The position numbers and the translations under genes were made by a program. Positions 42,996 through 51,296 of a stretch of 51,296 bases of DNA are shown here, one piece after another (position 1 is the first letter of the stretch; each line of letters begins with the position of its first letter). The stretch spans positions 40,053 through 91,348 of the forward strand of contig BCKQ01000020.1 in assembly GCA_001600695.1 (NCBI GenBank), given 5' to 3'. The notes under the pieces were generated by a model. That model was given only the letters and a program-made list of their open reading frames with translations. It was not told the DNA's origin and made no database searches. This DNA is from Ascoidea asiatica (Eukaryota; Ascomycota; Saccharomycetes; Ascoideales; Ascoideaceae).

Positions 42996-44627
42996 ATGTC
43001 TGAAGGTTGGAAAAGAGATTTACCAAAATCTTTTAAAAATTTTGCATTTGGTTGGAAAGAATATGCTAAAAAAGAAATTGTAATAACTAAAGAAGCAAGA
43101 TTAAAAGATTCTCAAGAAGATGATATTGATATTAATAATAATCATGAATTAATTAAAGATAAATTAACTGAATCTAAAATTCATAAAAAATCAGAAATTA
43201 TATGGACTGTAGCAACTGCAGGTGCAGGTTTATTTTCTGATGGTTATGTTAATAATTCTATTGGTACTGCTTCAACATGTCTTGCAATTTTATATCCAAA
43301 AGAATATGCAAATTCTAATGCAATTTCAAATGTTTCTTCAATTGCTTTTGCTGGTACTGTTTTAGGTCAATTAATTTTTGGTTATATTTCTGATAAAATT
43401 TCAAGAAAATCTGGAATGTTAATAAGTTCAGGATGTTTAATAATTTTTACAATTTTATGTTCTGCTTCTTGGGGTTATAAAGGTAGTATAGATGGTATGT
43501 TAGCTGCTTTAACAGCTTGGAGATTTTTTTTAGGTGTATTTATTGGTGCTGAATATCCAACTGGTTCAATTGCTTGTTCAGAAGCTTCAAATATGTTACC
43601 AAGAAGAAATAGAAATAGATATTTTATTTGGTTTACAAATTTTTCAATAGATTGGGGTTTTGTAATTTCTTCATTTGTACCAATGGTTTTATTATGGATT
43701 TGTAGTTCAAAACATTTAACACCAGTTTGGAGAATAACTTTAGGTTTAGGTGCAATTCCTCCAGCTTCATTATTTTTTATGAGATTAAAATTTAAAGAAA
43801 ATGAAAATTTTGAAAAAATGAAATTTTCTAAAACTCAAATACCATATTGGTTAACAATTAAATTTTATTGGTTTAGAGTTTTAATTTTAAGTTTAATTTG
43901 GTTTATTTATGATTTTAGTGTTTATGCATTCGGTATTTATAGTTCTTATATTTTAGCTATTGTTATTCCAGATAGTGATTTATATAAAACTTTTGGTTGG
44001 AATGTTGTTTTAAATTTATTTTATATTCCAGGTTCATTTTTAGGTGCTTATGCAGCAGATTATTTAGGTCCAAGATTTACTTTAGTTATTGGTGTTTTTT
44101 TACAAGCAATTGTTGGTTATATAATGGCAGGATGTTATTCACATTTATTAAATCATATTGCTGCATTTGTTGTAGTTTATGGAATTTTTTTATCTCTTGG
44201 AGAATTTGGTCCAGGTGATAATATTGGTTGTTTAGCTTCAAGAACTGCTGCAACTCCAGTAAGAGGAACAGTTTATAGTATTTGTGCAGCAATGGGAAAA
44301 ATTGGTGCATTTGTTGGAACTTATGTATTTCCAGTAATTATAAGACGTGCAGGTGGTTATAATACAGTTAGTGGATTACAAGCACCATATTGGGTTGCAA
44401 GTTCATTATGTATATTTAGTGCATTTTTAGCATTATTTTTAATTCCAGATGTTTCACCAAGTGTTATGAAACAAGAAGATCAAAAATTTTTAAATTTTTT
44501 ACAAGAATCTGGTTATGATATTAATCAATTAGGTATTGAAAAAATTATTGATGAAGAAAAAAATTTAGATAATGATAATGTAAAGGTTATTGATGAAACT
44601 ATTGATGATAAAAATGCATCAAATTAA
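42996..44627 (+). CDS. GIT1: GIT1-like glycerophosphodiester/phosphate permease (MFS)
   Basis: A 543-residue major facilitator protein of the phosphate:H+ symporter family, close in length to yeast Git1 (about 518). The family imports glycerophosphoinositol or glycerophosphocholine, and in some members phosphate, across the plasma membrane. Seen here: a hydrophilic N-tail (1-66), TM1 from residue 69 (IIWTVATAGAGLFSDGYVNN), and MFS motif A after TM2 (GYISDKISRKSGM, residues 129-141, with the Asp at 133). EYPTGSIACSEASN (186-199) corresponds to the conserved substrate-side motif of this family. A central loop (265-285) follows, then the second half, including GAYAADYLGPRFTL (350-363), a half-repeat of motif A, and GEFGPGDNIGC (402-412). 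A charged cytosolic tail runs from 487. All hallmark segments are present and the frame is intact. Which of the several GIT paralogues it is cannot be told. Nearly all Leu codons are TTA. Confidence 0.92.
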   Translation: MSEGWKRDLPKSFKNFAFGWKEYAKKEIVITKEARLKDSQEDDIDINNNHELIKDKLTESKIHKKSEIIWTVATAGAGLFSDGYVNNSIGTASTCLAILYPKEYANSNAISNVSSIAFAGTVLGQLIFGYISDKISRKSGMLISSGCLIIFTILCSASWGYKGSIDGMLAALTAWRFFLGVFIGAEYPTGSIACSEASNMLPRRNRNRYFIWFTNFSIDWGFVISSFVPMVLLWICSSKHLTPVWRITLGLGAIPPASLFFMRLKFKENENFEKMKFSKTQIPYWLTIKFYWFRVLILSLIWFIYDFSVYAFGIYSSYILAIVIPDSDLYKTFGWNVVLNLFYIPGSFLGAYAADYLGPRFTLVIGVFLQAIVGYIMAGCYSHLLNHIAAFVVVYGIFLSLGEFGPGDNIGCLASRTAATPVRGTVYSICAAMGKIGAFVGTYVFPVIIRRAGGYNTVSGLQAPYWVASSLCIFSAFLALFLIPDVSPSVMKQEDQKFLNFLQESGYDINQLGIEKIIDEEKNLDNDNVKVIDETIDDKNASN

Positions 44628-44851
44628 TTAGAAATGAATTATGACTATTCATTGTTTTTTTTTTTATCTGTCTTACTTTTTTTTATTCCATATACAGTAT
44701 ATTACTTAGTTAATTAAATATACATTTTTTTGCCTTTTTTTGTCTAAGATAGAACCTAAAATTTAGAAATTATGTGAAAGCAATAAAGAAAGTGAAAAGC
44801 ACATTTTTTTCAAGCCGTCACTATTTTGACTTTCAATTAGAAGTATATATT

Positions 44852-44933
44852 GGTAACCTGGCCGAGTGGTCTAAGGCGCCAGGTTAAGGTCCTGGTCTCT
44901 TCGGAGGCGCGAGTTCGAACCTCGCGGTTATCA
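44852..44933 (+). tRNA. tRNA-Leu, anticodon AAG
   Basis: An 82-base class II tRNA. The acceptor arm GGTAACC pairs with GGTTATC (one G-U), discriminator A at 44933. The A box is TGGCCGAGTGGTCTAAGG. The anticodon stem CCAGG/CCTGG encloses loop TTAAGGT with AAG at 44886-44888. A long variable arm (CTCTTCGGAG region) and B box GAGTTCGAACCTC follow. A34 would be changed to inosine and read CUU, CUC and CUA but not CUG. TATATA lies just upstream (about 44845) and a run of seven T's (44938-44944) is the Pol III terminator. No intron. The 64-residue ORF over it is a shadow. Confidence 0.97.
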
Positions 44934-44937
44934 TTAA

Positions 44938-44944
44938 TTTTTTT
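44938..44944 (+). terminator. Pol III terminator of tRNA-Leu
   Basis: Seven consecutive T's begin four bases after the discriminator base, which is ample for RNA polymerase III termination. Confidence 0.85.
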
Positions 44945-45064
44945 ATTTTTAATTTTAATTTTATTTTCAATTGCATATATTAATATATTAGTTTTTATCA
45001 GAATAATCATTAATTACTTAAATATATATTATAGATATAGTTAATGAAAGAGCTCTTGAATAAC

Positions 45065-45640
45065 TTACAGATATTCTTGATTTTCTAAATCGATTGAACC
45101 ACTATTATTTCTTGATTCAATTTCATTATTACTAATACATATTGTAGAAAAAACATATAAAAAAAATTAAAAATTCAACAATTGCAGCTGGATATAATTG
45201 GAATTCTAAAAAATAAATAATATTAAAATGAAGGATTGAAATTATTGTTCAACTCTTTAATGGCAAATTATCCAACGAATATTCTTAAGATATACAACAT
45301 GAAAGTTTCTTTGATTCTTCCATAGTGTTAAGTATGGTGTTATCTAATCATTTTATTCTCTTCTTCTTCATAATCTCCACAAATAAATACTATACCAGCA
45401 GTACTCCAGTTCAATTCATTATCAGTTTTACTTACAGTCTATTGAAGTGTCCAACTACTGAAGTATTAATTCCAATGTGTATGTAAAATAATAAATCATC
45501 ATATTCTAATTCAATCATTGATAAACCAACTTCAACATTTAAATCCATCTTATAGAAATCCACTTTCTTTCATACAATTGTGTTATTTCCTATTCGAGCG
45601 TCAATTTTTTTGAAATTCGAAAAAGCTTAAACTAGATTGC
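45065..45640 (-). pseudogene. Decayed minus-strand gene of unknown family
   Basis: On the minus strand, from about 45640, a 54-codon stretch reads ARIGNNTIV, one TGA, then KKVDFYKMDLNVEVGLSMIE and LEYDDLLFYIHIGINTSVVG. It is followed one frame over by TVSKTDNELNWSTAGIVFIC and GDYEEEENKMIR. After a stop-rich part, a hydrophobic segment (LYPAAIVEFLIFFICFF) and a tail (NNEIESRNNSGSIDLENQEY) end at TAA (complement of 45065-45067). A GTAAGT (about 45440) and a T-rich TTTTTTAG (about 45208) could be splice signals, so an intron is possible in place of some breaks. The sole stop in the first part could be a Trp or Arg codon lost by transition. Not recognised. Confidence 0.4.
45231..45320 (+). repeat. 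About 90-bp dispersed direct repeat, copy 1
   Basis: AAGGATTGAAATTATTGTTC and about 65 further bases match 48761-48845 with few differences (for example CTCTTTAATGG against CTATTTAATGG, and a small gap after ATTCTTAA). This copy lies inside the decayed minus-strand gene. Confidence 0.85.
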
Positions 45641-46282
45641 TACTTCTCTTAACTATGTGTTTGTTCTGATATAAAACAATAAATAGGTCTATTTTATTCT
45701 ATTCATATTTCTTTTTATTATAATTTTATTGGCTTGTTTTACAGAATTTGCTTCATGATACCGAAAAAACATTCATTGCTAAATAAAATAACTTTTTTTA
45801 TGTTTTTTTAATTCATTGCTAACCCAGCTTAACAGAGTTTAACAGAGTTTAACAGATCAAAATTCATATTTTTAAATANATTTTTAAATCTTTTNAAATC
45901 TTTTAAAATATTGTTGAATCTTGTTGAATTAACTATGATTTTTATTTTCATCATTTCAAATATTTTCATAAACTATATGTAAAATATCAAAATTATTCAT
46001 AAATTTTACAAATTTAAATAAATTTTATAACTTATTCTATAATAATATTTTATTACATATCAAAATATGATTTCTCTTGTTTTTTTTAATATAAATATTC
46101 GACCATTTTCTTCTTTTTTTCAAATAAAATTGTTTCCTACTTTTACCTTCTTTTTTTATTTATATTCTTTTTTATTGTATCATATTAAAAAATTATATTA
46201 ATTCTTTTATCAATTTCAACACTCTTACTTATTTTACTTACTCTACTTTTATCTACTTTTATCTTATTTCTCCTCGATCAAA
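45641..46282. promoter_or_regulatory. Upstream region of the C2H2 gene
   Basis: AT-rich, with three tandem TTTAACAGAG-type units at about 45829-45856, two N calls (45879, 45895), and long T/C-rich runs just before the gene (about 46085-46275). Pyrimidine-rich leaders are common before yeast start codons. No gene seen. Confidence 0.45.
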
Positions 46283-47305
46283 ATGGCAAGAACTTATAAT
46301 AAATCATNTTCTAAAAATCAAAGAAATGAATTAGATATCTTAAAAGAAGAAAGAAAAAAAAAACTGGTATTCATTCATAAACCAATTAATAAAAATGAAA
46401 AACAAAAATATGGTTGTACTATTTGTTATTCATTACATTCAAGAAAATCAAATTGTGAAAGACATTTAGAAACTCATTTCCCAAATAAACCTGATGGTAG
46501 AACTAAAAATAAAATTTCCAAAAATGCTTGTCCTGAAAAATATATTCATTTATTTCATCCATCAAAAAAACAAGAAGATAAAGTTGAAATTAATAATAAT
46601 AATAATAATATTAATAAAAATAACAAAAACACATCAAATGATTTAACTTCTGATGGTACTGGTATCAAAGATTCAGATTCAATTACAGAAATCGATAAAC
46701 CTGAAACTTCAATTGCATTACCAAAATTATATTCCTCCTCTAATGCATGTTCTTCTATTGTTTCTTCTAAAAATTATTCNCCATTTTTATCATCAACATC
46801 TTCTTCCTCTACTAATTCTTCTCCATNTATGAGTTGTAATTCTTCTTTACCTTTACAAAAATCTTCTCCTTCAAGTTTAGCTTCTTCTCCTATTTCAAAA
46901 TCTATTACTTTCAAGGTTAACATGTTTGAAAAATGTAAAGAACAATCTTTAAATTCTTTAAATTCTTCATATGATACTAATTTAAATCCAAGTCCTTTTA
47001 CAAAAATCGTTGATAAAAATGGTGCTGATAATGGTAATAATAATAATAATAATATTAATTATGATAATAATAACAATATCAATTATGATAATAATAATTA
47101 TGGAAAAGGTACAATCAATTATTCATTAAATAATTATAAAGTTACTAATGATAATTATTCTTCTGNGCCAAAAGCTCCTTTAGGTCCTGATAATTTTACT
47201 TTTTATTCTNTTAATTCATGTCCTGTAATTACCAAGGTTCCAAAACAAAGATTCAATTTCAGATTACCATCTTTCAATCAATTATTACCTAATGATCAAA
47301 TTTAA
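46283..47305 (+). CDS. Single C2H2 zinc-finger protein, probable transcription factor
   Basis: A 340-codon frame with five isolated N's (46308, 46780, 46827, 47166, 47210), none causing a stop. The only classical domain is one C2H2 finger at residues 45-65: C45-x2-C48-x12-H61-x3-H65 (YGCTICYSLHSRKSNCERHL), flanked by Lys/Arg-rich stretches (19-43, 69-80) that could add DNA contacts or nuclear import. The centre is low-complexity Ser, Asn and Thr with AAT repeats. The C-terminus ends in FRLPSFNQLL (residues 324-333), similar to the LPS-x2-x-LL motif seen in several yeast regulators. One finger alone binds DNA weakly, so a partner or the basic arms may help. Leu28 is encoded by CTG (46364-46366), which would be Ser if the organism belongs to the CUG-Ser clade. 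Target unknown. Confidence 0.75.
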   Translation: MARTYNKSXSKNQRNELDILKEERKKKLVFIHKPINKNEKQKYGCTICYSLHSRKSNCERHLETHFPNKPDGRTKNKISKNACPEKYIHLFHPSKKQEDKVEINNNNNNINKNNKNTSNDLTSDGTGIKDSDSITEIDKPETSIALPKLYSSSNACSSIVSSKNYXPFLSSTSSSSTNSSPXMSCNSSLPLQKSSPSSLASSPISKSITFKVNMFEKCKEQSLNSLNSSYDTNLNPSPFTKIVDKNGADNGNNNNNNINYDNNNNINYDNNNYGKGTINYSLNNYKVTNDNYSSXPKAPLGPDNFTFYSXNSCPVITKVPKQRFNFRLPSFNQLLPNDQI

Positions 47306-47563
47306 TCAATTAATCATTCAATTTTCATTTTTCACCTCTCAAATTCAATTCTTTCACTTCTTCCATGCTTTCACGTATTAATTTCCCTTACTCCAACTCA
47401 ATTTTTTTTTTCATATCTTAACTATTACTTACTTTATTATTATTTTATTACTTTATTACTTTATTATTTTCTGTCTTTTTTGTATTTTATTAGTTTATTT
47501 ACTACCGGTCATTATTTTCCTATTTTATTATTGGTATTTTGGTTTTTGATTTTTGGTTTTCGG

Positions 47564-47612
47564 TATTCAGTATTCAGTATTCAGTATTCGGTATTTGGTA
47601 TTTGGTATTTGG
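47564..47612 (+). repeat. 7-bp tandem repeat, seven units
   Basis: TATTCAG three times, TATTCGG once and TATTTGG three times in a row, an orderly gradient of variants showing stepwise expansion. Confidence 0.9.
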
Positions 47613-48329
47613 TAATTAGGTATTTTACGACTTTGGTTCAACTTTTTTACTTATTGTATCTACTTTTATCTATTTTAAAATTGGCTGGGCCTTTAAAATC
47701 AATCAACCTAGGGTTCTTTATCGGTTATTTTCTATTATTTTCTATTATCTATTCTATACTTTTTATCCTTAGTTAGTTATTCAAATTATATGTCTTCAAA
47801 TTTAATATTTTTAATTATTATTCAATACTATTATTCAAAATTAATTTTATATATTAATAACTTCTTTTTGATCTTCTTTGTAAAGTCTTTTGAATTAATT
47901 TGTAAGTTTTAAAGCTCAAAAGTAAGGTTGCTCGTCGATTAACGGAGCCCGTTGTAAGTGAAAGGTCTTTAACTATGGGCNATTATGTAATCGATTGTAG
48001 CAAAAGAAAAGTATGATGAAAGTAATAATGAAAGTAAAAGTAATAGTAATAATAATAATAATCACATTTCAAATATTTGTAATAGTTATCATACAGTGAT
48101 TAAAGTATTCTTGGTAATCATGTTGTAATCAGATTGTAAACATTTTTTAGGAATGAGGGAATTTATTTACTTTTTATGATTTCATTGCCAAATCATATTT
48201 CTAGAAAGAATCTGTATAATCACACCAAGTCGCCGAGATTGATTGGACTGAACTGGTATATGGCAAAGAAGTAGAAGAAGAAGAGGAAAGAGAAATGGTT
48301 GGCTTAAGGTTATCATCATCACCATTTTG

Positions 48330-48365
48330 TTGGTTCTCTTGTTGGTTCTCTGGTTGGTTCTCTGG
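48330..48365 (+). repeat. 12-bp tandem repeat, three units
   Basis: TTGGTTCTCTTG followed by two copies of TTGGTTCTCTGG. It yields the NQRT repeats of a minus-strand ORF that is otherwise unconvincing. Confidence 0.85.
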
Positions 48366-48760
48366 TTGATACTCGTGTGGATGGTGTTATTGCTTAAGCT
48401 GAGAAAGGAATTCCAAGTTGCTGTTAACAATGAATAATGGTTAAATATAATGATATCTAGCTTTTGGTTATATTGAAAATGTTTTCCTATTAATTTTCAG
48501 CTGCTTTCTATTTTATTTCTTTTCTCTTTCATTCTTTTACTTATAAAAAATTTAAAAACAAAGAAAAATTCTAATGGAAAAAACTTTTTTAAAAAACACC
48601 AAAAAAAACTTTTTCTTTTTTTCTTTTGATGAATAAATAATATTTTTTCATTCAAATAGTATTTTTGTAGTCCAAAAAGAAATAGTGTGTCTTTCACTTC
48701 TATCAAATATTCAGCATTTGAAAACAAAGATCTTCTTTGTTAAACACCAGTTTCTTTGAG

Positions 48761-48845
48761 AAGGNTTGAAATTATTGTTCAACTATTTAATGGCAAATTA
48801 TCCAACGAATATTCTTAAAAGAACATGAATGTCTCTTTGATTTCA
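48761..48845 (+). repeat. About 85-bp dispersed direct repeat, copy 2
   Basis: Matches 45231-45320 from AAGG(N)TTGAAATTATTG onward. An N at 48765 falls at a position where copy 1 has A. The two copies flank the C2H2 gene in direct orientation, 3.5 kb apart. Confidence 0.85.
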
Positions 48846-49994
48846 ATTTTCAGAAATTCTTCTACTAAAAGCTTATGTGTTTATGTTAAAATAATAACAT
48901 GGTTTGGGTAAATCATGAGTAATCGTTAATTATTCTGGTTCAATAGTTATACAACTAATAATTTCAAATCAATTCAAAATTGAATTGATTAAACAAAGAC
49001 TATTCTATCAAAATTTACACNCTTTAGCATTTAAATTAAACACAGACTATATAACATTATATTTCAAACTCCTTTTTTAGTGAATTTTTATTTTATTTAT
49101 TCCTCCATAGTATTTCAACTTTTCTGTTTGTAATTTTTTAGTTTCTAGCCCAACTTTGCCAAGATATGAGATGATTATATATTCAGAATCTTATTTTTTT
49201 TCAACAACAATGGATATAAATAAAATAGATATTGCATTAATTTATGGGATAATTTGTAGTTTTTTTGGAGCACTTTAATTCCATTCACCTTCACAATGCC
49301 AATCTATAAAATATATACTTCTGTTATTAGTTTATGTTTATCTCTATTTTTGATTTTAANGNGNGNCTAGTAANCTTATTGTTTNATGTAAAATTACCTG
49401 AAAACAATNAGAATCAAAANTAAGAATAATACTTTTCTCATATATTTTTCTTTTGAAAGTTCGAATTCAAAAATCTATTGAATTATCCCCTCGGCATTTG
49501 AACAGCAACCATGGAACAGACAGATACTTCTTATCACCTAATACATCCAAACATTCACCCTAACCGGCAACTAAATAATGCTTTCCCACGCGGAATGGAT
49601 GCACGTTTACGAACGCTTCCTCCTAAATCTGTTTTTTAGCTTTTTCTATTAATTTCAAACAATTTTCACATAAACAAAACCTAGCTCATTTTAATCTTCA
49701 TAAAAAAGAGAGAAACTTTTGTATGAGATGTATATCCATCAGATTACGTTTTTGTCTTCTTTTCTTTGTTTGAAGTTCTTTCATTTCGTATTTCATTTCC
49801 AGGGCTGTAGAAAATTGTGTTAGTAAAATTAGAGCCCTGGTTTGGTAAGTGAAAGCTTTTAAAATGCATATAAACTAAGAAGTAATTAAAGAAATAATTC
49901 AAGAAATAATCTCCAATAATCTACAAGTAATCTACAATAATATCAATAAAAAGAGTAAAAATGTATTATTAAATATATAATTGGGAAGGTGAAT
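48846..49994. other. AT-rich DNA with ambiguous bases
   Basis: A cluster of seven N's lies at 49360-49420, next to a GNGNGN run. Apart from the short ORF at 49511 no gene is seen. Confidence 0.45.
49511..49639 (+). CDS. Short ORF with atypical codons, possible first exon
   Basis: ATG in good context (GCAACCATGG) opens a 42-codon frame to TAG 49637-49639. It includes FPRGMDARLRTLPPKSVF. It uses CGG, CGC, CGT, CGA, CCT and ACG codons that the proven genes here avoid. It is too short to be judged by itself, and may be a small gene, an exon, or a scrap of foreign or repeat DNA. Confidence 0.2.
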   Translation: MEQTDTSYHLIHPNIHPNRQLNNAFPRGMDARLRTLPPKSVF

Positions 49995-50655
49995 CTAATA
50001 ATATAATTCCAGAATCAATGAACCTTCAAAAGAATTTTCAGAATTTTTCAAATTTTCATAATTAGCTTTATAATAAAATTTATAAGATTCTTTATTATAT
50101 ACATCTTCAATTGACATTTCATCTGTTATTAAAAATCTATAAAATGAAATGTAATTTAGATGAAACCAATCTAAGGAAATAGTATATTTCTTTTCTTGTT
50201 TTTTTTATCATTTGAAAACCATTTGAAAATTTCAGTACTTGAGATGACTTGTTGGTTAACTTTTTTAAACACCAAAGATTTTCAAAATTCCCGAGTTTTA
50301 GGAACATTGATGATATTTTTATTTTGATTTAAATAGATGATAATTTTATCAATCTTTTTATATTTGAAGTAATTAAAAAGTTTAATAAAATATTTGTTTT
50401 CATGAGTAAATAAAATTAAAATATATATCAAAGTTGAGCAGCATTAACATAACTTCAAAATAAAAAGATACTTCAATTTATCTTGGATCAATATTTCTTT
50501 AAGATCTTTCATGATAAGACAATCATTTAACTGAATAGAAGTTTTATTCAAATCTTCTTGACGATAATTCTAAATCTTTTACTTCAAATAATTGAATTTA
50601 CCATCATATGTTTGGATTGCCTTATTGAACTTCGCTAATAAAAAACTTCTAGCAT
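49995..50655 (-). pseudogene. Decayed minus-strand gene of unknown family
   Basis: From about 50655 the minus strand reads as protein: RSFLLAKFNKAIQTYDGKFN, stops at two places, KTSIQLNDCLIMKDLKEIL, a further stop, then YFIKLFNYFKYKKIDKIII and NQNKNIINVPKTREF. After a TGA comes KVNQQVISSTEIFKWFSNDK. At an A8 run near 50203 the frame shifts and continues SLDWFHLNYISFYRFLITDE, then VYNKESYKFYYKANYENL, ending LILELYY and TAG (complement of 49995-49997). Most stops (TAA, TAG, TGA) fit lost Gln or Arg codons. The last 65 codons are clean. Helical, Lys/Asn/Tyr-rich, not recognised. Confidence 0.45.
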
Positions 50656-51047
50656 AGAGATCCCATTTGCAAATAATGGGAAAGTCCCGGAAAGCGTACC
50701 GAAAAGACCCAAATGTAATAAATAAAATTTACGGGGCAACTAGAACGCGATGATTCCATCTTCAACAGGGTATATCATGTGATTCTTCAAATATCCACCC
50801 ATCAGGCTGGAAATTGCTGACCTTTCTTTTAACAACCCTTTTTCACTGAATTGAAAGTAAATTACAGTACTGGCAAGCTGAAATGAAGATGAATTATTAC
50901 AATAATGAACTATTCACAGATAAAATAAGGTACATTCACTGAAAGACAAATAAATAAATAAAGAAATAAATACAAAAACAAAAACAAGTAATATAAACAA
51001 TTAAACAAATGAAAAAATACTAATATACACTAAAATAACAATGAAAA
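50656..51047. other. Intergenic region
   Basis: A short G+C-richer patch lies at about 50665-50780 with a 6-bp inverted pair (CCCATT/AATGGG). After it the sequence is AAATA-repeat DNA running up to the stop codon of the next gene. No gene seen. Confidence 0.45.
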
Positions 51048-51296
51048 TTATATAATATTCATCAATTCATCTATTTCATTGGGAGTTAAAAACTTTTGCA
51101 GACTCTCATACAATATTTTTTCCTTCTTTTTTTCTTCTTCTTCCCTTGCTTTTCTTTCAGCCTTCAATTTAGCTTCTTCACAATCAATAATATTTTGAGA
51201 AGTGCACCAAGTGGTATTCCATTCATCATTATCAAATCTATGTTTATCCATATAATGTTTGAAATATAAGAAAAATTCACTTTTACCGTATCGTTC
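51048..51296 (-). CDS. 3' end of an unrecognised minus-strand gene, cut by the right edge
   Basis: The minus-strand frame is open from the right edge to TAA (complement of 51048-51050), 82 residues. It begins ERYGKSEFFLYFKHYMDKHR, so the Met at 51251 is probably internal. Next come DNDEWNTTWC and a Lys/Glu/Ala-rich coiled-coil-like helix (EAKLKAERKAREEEEKKKEK), ending FLTPNEIDELMNII. Codon use is that of the intact genes. No family assigned. Confidence 0.65.
   Translation of the reverse strand, partial: ERYGKSEFFLYFKHYMDKHRFDNDEWNTTWCTSQNIIDCEEAKLKAERKAREEEEKKKEKILYESLQKFLTPNEIDELMNII

Larger units (their letters stand above)
47306..48760. other. Intergenic DNA with several short tandem repeats
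   Basis: It holds a 7-bp repeat (47564-47612), AAT/GTAATA microsatellites at about 48016-48062, a 12-bp repeat (48330-48365), one N (47981) and T/A homopolymers. The ORFs of 98 (47480), 82 (48182) and 76 residues (48497) are built on these repeats and I do not accept them as genes. Confidence 0.5.

Noticed and set aside
43997-44310. ORFs of 73 and 74 residues inside the GIT1-like gene
   Set aside because: Shadow frames within a well-supported membrane protein gene.
47480-48727. ORFs of 98, 82 and 76 residues
   Set aside because: Built on short tandem repeats and homopolymers with no protein-like composition.
1-51296. CRISPR array, operon or prokaryotic signals
   Set aside because: No regularly spaced direct repeats of the right size; gene structure, tRNA and transposons are eukaryotic.

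Overview
The window is very A+T-rich eukaryotic DNA that looks like a budding yeast (Saccharomycotina). Reasons: intronless genes with TTA/AAT-dominated codons and Asn runs, a GIT1-type glycerophosphodiester/phosphate permease, Ty1/copia pol remains, and a class II tRNA-Leu with anticodon AAG. As far as I know AAG is used outside the Saccharomycetaceae, for example in CUG-Ser yeasts. I cannot name the species. Isolated N calls suggest an unresolved or heterozygous assembly.

Layout. 1-463 is the 3' end of a gene cut by the left edge. From about 0.5 to 39.7 kb I see no clearly living host gene, apart from one uncharacterised intact ORF at 9.4 kb. This 39 kb holds the wreckage of several mobile-element classes. 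They are a Tnp2-domain (CACTA/EnSpm-like) transposase relic (13.5-16.5 kb), a 1,016-bp palindromic element with TA target duplication and CAGT ends (17,147-18,162), and a 4.3-kb relic of an unknown acidic protein (18.4-22.8 kb). There is also a Ty1/copia RNase H fragment (29.0-29.8 kb), a hAT transposase relic (34.5-36.5 kb), and at least four families of solo or partial LTR-like repeats, some direct and some inverted. Other coding-like relics at 4.2-6.0, 7.7-8.0 and 30.7-32.1 kb match no family I recognise.

From 39.7 kb the window is gene-bearing again: an Asn-rich J-domain protein, a GIT1-like permease with two distant upstream CACGTG (Pho4-type) sites, tRNA-Leu(AAG), a single-finger C2H2 protein, two more decayed minus-strand genes (45.1-45.6 and 50.0-50.7 kb), and a minus-strand gene cut by the right edge.

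Two things stand out. First, several relics on both strands keep one reading frame for hundreds of bases while carrying many stops, mostly where C-to-T change of Gln (CAA/CAG) or Arg (CGA) codons would explain them. This could be a RIP-like or deamination process, or simply extreme AT-biased drift. Second, the 17.1-18.2 kb element is an almost full-length palindrome centred on a perfect hairpin. The intact genes do not form an operon or an obvious pathway. The 39-kb transposon-filled desert could be pericentromeric or otherwise silenced chromatin, but the sequence alone does not prove that.
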